This document shows, piece by piece, positions 31,888-35,504 of a stretch of 35,504 bases of DNA; within the stretch, counting starts at the first letter, position 1, and each line of letters begins with the position of its first letter. This DNA is from Lachnospiraceae bacterium UBA7050. GTDB lineage: Bacteria > Bacillota > Clostridia > Lachnospirales > Lachnospiraceae. Made by a program: the position numbers and the translations under genes. The stretch is from the NCBI GenBank assembly GCA_002493905.1, contig DLAJ01000022.1:3966-39469 (forward strand), given 5' to 3'. Below the pieces are notes generated by a model. The model was not told where the DNA came from. It worked only from the letters and a program-made list of their open reading frames with translations, and did not search any database.

Positions 31888-31928
31888 AAAAAGAGTTTCC
31901 TCCCCATCATGGAGGAAACTCTTTTTTT
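31888..31928. terminator. Bidirectional terminator between DUF1858 and mecA
   Basis: AAAAGAGTTTCCTCC (from 31889) pairs perfectly with GGAGGAAACTCTTTT (ending 31925), followed by a T-run to 31928 and preceded by A5 at 31888-31892. It serves both convergent genes. Confidence 0.9.
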
Positions 31929-31962
31929 GTTCTATTAGGCAGTATATTACCCAATCATGTGA

Positions 31963-31981
31963 GAATCTGCAAAGCAGATTC
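31963..31981. repeat. Short palindrome of the same style as the pfl array
   Basis: GAATCTGC (31963-31970) pairs with GCAGATTC (31974-31981) around AAA, the same GAAT..GC-AAA-GC..ATTC form as the hairpin at 28749-28771. Confidence 0.7.
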
Positions 31982-32001
31982 CTTAAAAGACCACGGAGCG
32001 G

Positions 32002-32787
32002 TTATGAAAAAGCCTGAGCGACAGCCTCCACCGCGTGAGAGGAAATGATCGCTTCGAAATGTTCTTCTAAAAATGCGGAAGCAGAATTTGTCAGGCGTTC
32101 ACCCTTTCCGTATTCCGAAAGCGTATTACACAGACGGTTAAACTCGGAAGGGGAAGTTTTTCCCTTGGAGACAACGAGCGTGTACTGACCGGTTGCCGTA
32201 TTTTTATACAGAGTGGTATCGGTACTGATTCCACTGGCGAGCATCCGAGATACCCTGATCAGATGGTCCAACGTGGAAAAACTATATAAAATGGAAATAT
32301 CCGCATCGTTCTCAGCAGGGGCAGTATCGGGAGCGCCCGCAGTGTCTGAATTTCCTTTGTCAGGGAGCGCCGCCGCTGCGTTCTGCATCCTGCGGAAGAG
32401 ATCTAAAACATCCAGTGCGGTCTCGGAAAGGAGCGAGCCCGTGCTGTTTATGACATCCATATCTGTTTCTTCATAGTCGTCATCCTCATCATCATGGATG
32501 GATGGGGCAAAATTAGAAAAGCGTGTATCCAGTTCTTCCGGATCTTCCACTTTGGTGATGACTAAAACGAGACAGCCTGAATTTAAGGGAATAGCCTCGA
32601 TCATCAGGGGGATGTCCTCTGCCTCAAACCCAAACTGCAGCGATGCCTGCTGCATCATGTCCCGAAAGAGCTTTTTTGTCTTATCGGAACCGTATACCAG
32701 TTCGCTGATCTTGATCTGTCTGTCTGCGAGATCATCGCTTGTCAGAGTACAGCGGATCTGGTAGTCATTTACTTTTTCAATTTTCAT
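32002..32787 (-). CDS. mecA: ClpC adaptor protein MecA
   Basis: The 261-residue product has the two MecA domains: an N-terminal substrate-binding part (MKIEKVNDYQIRCTLTSDDLADRQIKISELVYGSDKTKKLFRDMMQQASLQFGF) and a C-terminal ClpC-binding part (ILYSFSTLDHLIRVSRMLA, STLYKNTATGQYTLVV-like, FNRLCNTLSEYG). They are joined by an acidic, low-complexity linker (about 98-165, DDEDDDYEETD then Ala/Asp/Pro-rich). MecA delivers substrates to ClpC/ClpP. The upstream site AGGATGTG is moderate. It is a single-gene unit. Confidence 0.9.
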   Translation of the reverse strand: MKIEKVNDYQIRCTLTSDDLADRQIKISELVYGSDKTKKLFRDMMQQASLQFGFEAEDIPLMIEAIPLNSGCLVLVITKVEDPEELDTRFSNFAPSIHDDEDDDYEETDMDVINSTGSLLSETALDVLDLFRRMQNAAAALPDKGNSDTAGAPDTAPAENDADISILYSFSTLDHLIRVSRMLASGISTDTTLYKNTATGQYTLVVSKGKTSPSEFNRLCNTLSEYGKGERLTNSASAFLEEHFEAIISSHAVEAVAQAFS

Positions 32788-32848
32788 TTCATATCACATC
32801 CTATCTATCCGTCAAAAACCATGCGATACTGTAATTCTCAGTAAAAGT

Positions 32849-32877
32849 ATCTTATACTGATTAGTTTATTAAGTCAA
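32849..32877 (-). promoter_or_regulatory. Promoter of mecA
   Basis: On the minus strand TTGACT (32877-32872), 17 bp and TAAGAT (32854-32849) form a good promoter, ~60 nt before the mecA start. Confidence 0.6.
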
Positions 32878-33029
32878 TAGCATGGCGTGACAGTTTATAT
32901 TTTTTTTATCCGTGGCGGTCGGGGCATAAACAGCATGTTTTCTAAAGATATTAGGAAATATAAACAAAAAGAAGAGCTCCTGTGTTATTTTTTACCAAAT
33001 TTTTTGTGAAAATTTGTCAAATTAGCCGC

Positions 33030-33058
33030 TTGTAAATGGAAACGCATGAAGATATAAT
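33030..33058 (+). promoter_or_regulatory. Orphan promoter in the gene-free region
   Basis: TTGTAA (33030-33035), a 17-bp spacer and a perfect TATAAT (33053-33058) form a strong promoter with no ORF behind it. A GCCTC/GAGGC stem (33073-33102) and a T6 run (33108-33113) follow within 50 nt, giving a possible short transcript. Confidence 0.5.
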
Positions 33059-33506
33059 GAAAAAACAAAGATGCCTCGGACAGTCTGTATCGGAGAGGAG
33101 GCAGAAGTTTTTTCTAAGTCACATTGGTGGCACACGTTCAATATGATCTTCTTCCCATCAAAGCATAGTCTGTTTTCTATGTTAGTATGGGATTGTCTTA
33201 CAGGCTTATGTGTCTGTTCGTAAAATAATTTTTTCCAATGAACGAAGAAAGAAACAAAATACACGGTATAATTCAAATTTTTCTATTAACAATTTTTTCC
33301 ATTGAGATATGTCTGTTCCAGTGGAAATGCATGGCATCAGCTTAGCTGCTGATGATACCGTCCGGCATCTTTGAAAACCTGTTTCACGGCAGTCATTGTG
33401 CGGCTGCACCGCAATATCACGGATTCCTTTTGGCCGGCTGCTTCTCCCAAATTCACGGATCAAGGGATATATCAGTCCGAATACAAATACAGGAAAGGAG
33501 ATGCAT

Positions 33507-33656
33507 ATGATAACGCGTATAGTCCGGGAAAGCGGCCCACAGACGGCGCAGAAGCACAAAAAGATTGAACAACAGGATCAGAACTGCAAAAGAAAGCGGT
33601 ACTGTAACAATAAAAGTCTGGATATGTCAAATTTGGTAATGACTGCCGTGCAATAG
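33507..33656 (+). CDS. Possible small basic ORF (49 residues)
   Basis: ATG 33507 has a well-placed AAAGGAG (33494-33500). The product (MITRIVRESGPQTAQKHKKIEQQD...) is basic and hydrophilic and ends just before the next promoter's -10. I recognise no family and the ORF may be chance; it overlaps the possible minus-strand membrane-protein remnant. Confidence 0.2.
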   Translation: MITRIVRESGPQTAQKHKKIEQQDQNCKRKRYCNNKSLDMSNLVMTAVQ

Positions 33657-33658
33657 TC

Positions 33659-33667
33659 TGTTATAAT
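33659..33667 (+). promoter_or_regulatory. Extended -10 promoter of the GH18 gene
   Basis: TG-T-TATAAT (33659-33667) is a perfect extended -10 element 25 bp before the coding start. An ATGACT at 33639 could be a weak -35 at 17 bp. Confidence 0.6.
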
Positions 33668-33692
33668 ATAAGGGCGTTTGGAGGGAACAGGA

Positions 33693-35423
33693 ATGAAGAA
33701 AAAATTGATTCCGGTACTTGTCGCAATCGCCCTTATTTGTGTAGTCGCGCTTGTGGCAGTAGTACCTAAAATACTGGACCGCTATTCTTATTCAAAGGAA
33801 CGGGTTGATCTGACTGAATATTTTGAATGTGAGGGTGATGAGGCGAGGATTATGCATCAGGATTCCCTGCTTGCTGACCGGGCGCTCGTACGGGACGGGG
33901 CCGTCTATTTCCAGTATGATACGGTAGCGGCATATATGGAAGACCGGTTTTATTATAACGAGTCGGAGCGCGTGGTGAAATATACGCTGCCTGACTGCGT
34001 GGAGACAGCAGCGCTTGATACGAACGTGGTGGTCAGAACGGCGCCGGCGCTTGCGGGAGATGATATCAGCAATGAAGAGACGCTTGCGCATGTGACTGCT
34101 TTTGAGGAAGAGGGGACGCTTTACCTTTGGGCAGATTATGTGCAGCGATACTGCGGTATGAGCTATACACTTTACGGCGGTGAGGAGCCGTACCGTGTGC
34201 AGGTATTTACGGAAGAAGATACGGTAAACACAGCAATTGTCAAGAAGGCGGCTGCCGTCAGACGGCTTGGCGGGATTAAGAGTCCGATCCTTACCGATGT
34301 TGCGGCGGGCGATGAAGTTGTGGTATTAAACCGCATGGAGACATGGGCGGAGATCAAGACAAAAGATTGTGTGACAGGATATATTGAAGTGAAATATCTG
34401 GAAAACGAACAGGAGGTTCAGCGCACAACCGGCAGGGAATATACGGAGCCTGTTTATCCGCGTATTGAGAGGGAACACAAGATTGTCATGGCGTGGCATC
34501 CGGTTATGAGCGTGGATGCGAACAGCACGTTAGACAGCGTAACGGCGAATACGGCCGGACTGAATGTCATTTCGCCGACGTGGTTTTATGTGACGGGCGG
34601 CGCGGACGGTGTATCGATCAACAATATTTCCGATGCTTCTTATGTGGCGCGTGCGCATGAAAAGGGATACGAGGTATGGGCGCTTGCTGAGGATATGACG
34701 CTTTCTCCGGATTTATACGGTATTTTATCCCAGACGGCTATGCGCGAAACGTTGGAAAAACAGCTTGTAAACGCCGCGTTGAATGCAGGTGTGGACGGCA
34801 TCAATATTGATTTTGAAACTGTTTCCAAAGACTGCGGGGTACACTTTGCGCAGTTTTTGCGTGAACTGTCTATTTTAACACATCAGAATGGGCTGGTGCT
34901 TTCCGTGGATAATTATGTACCGGAAGGCGGCAGGGGACAGTATCATCTGGAAGAGCAGGGAATTGTGGTTGACTATGTTGTGCTTATGGGCTATGACGAG
35001 CATTGGGCAGGCTGCAGCGAGGCGGGTTCGGTTGCATCCATCGGCTTTGTGGAGCGCGGAATCAGGGATACGATCGAGATTGGCGTCCCGGCAGACAGGA
35101 TCATTAACGGCGTGCCGTTTTTCACGCGGATATGGTCCACAAACGGCGGAGAGGTGACAAGCAGCGCAGTTGGTATGCAGGCGGCGAAGGACTGGGTAAA
35201 TAATTATGGAGTAGAACTTGTTTGGGATGAGATTACCTGCCAGAATTATGGTGAATTAACGAGCGGCGGCGCGCTTTATCAAGTTTGGATGGAGGATCAG
35301 GAGTCCCTGCAGGTTAAGCTGAACGTAATGAACACCTATCAGATTGCCGGCGTATCAGCATGGAGGCTCGGCTATGAGACTGCGGACATCTGGGCGATCA
35401 TTGCGGCGTACGGAAATTCATAG
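33693..35423 (+). CDS. Membrane-anchored SH3 and GH18-family protein (spore-cortex/YdhD-like hydrolase)
   Basis: The product is 576 residues. A single N-terminal membrane segment (IPVLVAIALICVVALVAVV) is followed by a beta-rich stalk (about 40-180) similar to copper-amine-oxidase N-terminal-like modules, and an SH3-like domain (about 185-245: AVRRLGGIKSPILTDVAAGDEVVVLNRMETWAEI). From ~265 to the end is a GH18 barrel, with the catalytic D368-G-I-N-I-D373-F-E375 motif (DxxDxDxE form), VVLMGYDEHWAG and GVSAWRLGYE. GH18 enzymes of this layout in Firmicutes cleave N-acetylglucosamine-containing wall polymers. The catalytic Glu is present, so activity is likely. ATG 33693 is chosen because of GGAGGG (33680-33685). 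No clear terminator is seen in the ~80 bp to the window end. Confidence 0.88.
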   Translation: MKKKLIPVLVAIALICVVALVAVVPKILDRYSYSKERVDLTEYFECEGDEARIMHQDSLLADRALVRDGAVYFQYDTVAAYMEDRFYYNESERVVKYTLPDCVETAALDTNVVVRTAPALAGDDISNEETLAHVTAFEEEGTLYLWADYVQRYCGMSYTLYGGEEPYRVQVFTEEDTVNTAIVKKAAAVRRLGGIKSPILTDVAAGDEVVVLNRMETWAEIKTKDCVTGYIEVKYLENEQEVQRTTGREYTEPVYPRIEREHKIVMAWHPVMSVDANSTLDSVTANTAGLNVISPTWFYVTGGADGVSINNISDASYVARAHEKGYEVWALAEDMTLSPDLYGILSQTAMRETLEKQLVNAALNAGVDGINIDFETVSKDCGVHFAQFLRELSILTHQNGLVLSVDNYVPEGGRGQYHLEEQGIVVDYVVLMGYDEHWAGCSEAGSVASIGFVERGIRDTIEIGVPADRIINGVPFFTRIWSTNGGEVTSSAVGMQAAKDWVNNYGVELVWDEITCQNYGELTSGGALYQVWMEDQESLQVKLNVMNTYQIAGVSAWRLGYETADIWAIIAAYGNS

Positions 35424-35504
35424 AAAACAACAGCCATCTTGAGCAGCGGCCAATAGAGCGGTTTTCGTAATAGGACTTCAAAAAAACAACAATCCAGTAA
35501 TTGG

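Larger units (their letters stand above)
32878..33656. other. Long region without a convincing protein gene
   Basis: About 780 bp between the mecA promoter and the next gene. It is A/T-rich to ~33300, then of normal composition. It contains an orphan promoter (33030-33058), a hairpin CATCAGC/GCTGATG (33335-33354) and two imperfect repeats of AATTTTTTCCAATGA type (~33227 and ~33288) with TGTCTGTTC nearby (~33211 and ~33310). On the minus strand, ~33650-33210, two frames together encode protein-like membrane segments (VTVPLSFAVLILLFNLFVLL, then VIICISFPVFVFGLIYPLI), which may be the remains of a membrane protein gene. None is strong enough to call a gene. Confidence 0.4.

Overview
The window looks like a chromosomal segment of a Gram-positive anaerobe of the class Clostridia, most probably a Lachnospiraceae-type gut bacterium. 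Four things point there: the order rpsF-ssb-rpsR followed by gdpP-rplI-dnaB; a type II fatty-acid operon that uses the FMN enoyl-ACP reductase FabK; a pyruvate formate-lyase locus next to a clostridial 2[4Fe-4S] ferredoxin; and MecA together with strong AGGAGG-type ribosome binding sites. I see no phage, IS, tRNA, rRNA or CRISPR array. The species assignment is inference.

Layout. Positions 1-1103 hold the end of a repeat-rich sortase-anchored surface protein and a CAP-domain lipoprotein. Positions 1328-6439 are a three-gene envelope glycosyl-transfer-like cluster: a polytopic membrane protein, a Dpm1-like GT2 and a DUF2298 membrane protein. A Sir2 deacylase and a DUF951 protein follow (6559-7532). 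A large lipoprotein with a possible TIM-barrel domain (7799-9685) has an unusual leader with a 39-nt palindrome over its promoter, and it is convergent with a ROK-family repressor (9820-10848). Housekeeping genes follow: rpsF-ssb-rpsR (11136-12178), then gdpP-rplI-dnaB (12390-16267). Next come a repeat-bearing, structured intergenic region and a MerR-type protein with a 13-residue repeat and a long coiled coil (16519-17616).

Positions 17620-26661 are a fatty-acid synthesis operon, fabH-fabK-fabD-fabG-fabF-accB-accC-accDA. It is driven by a near-consensus promoter overlapped by a FabT-like palindrome. AccD and AccA are fused in one ORF, and acpP and fabZ are absent from the cluster. A PPOX-fold flavoprotein and a ferredoxin follow on the minus strand.

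Positions 27646-31500 (minus strand) hold the most interesting locus. The pyruvate formate-lyase is split into a 679-residue core that carries the Cys-Cys pair but no glycyl-radical domain, and a separate 80-residue protein that carries the RVSGYAV glycyl-radical loop. Between them is a 65-residue ORF that resembles the N-terminal half of the glycyl-radical domain but ends in a Cys-x2-Cys-x6-Cys segment instead of the radical loop. pflA and ferredoxin lie downstream, separated by a dense array of short palindromes that recur elsewhere in the window. Divergent from pfl is a DUF1858 redox-disulfide protein. mecA, a roughly 900-bp stretch with no convincing gene, and a membrane-anchored SH3/GH18 protein complete the window.
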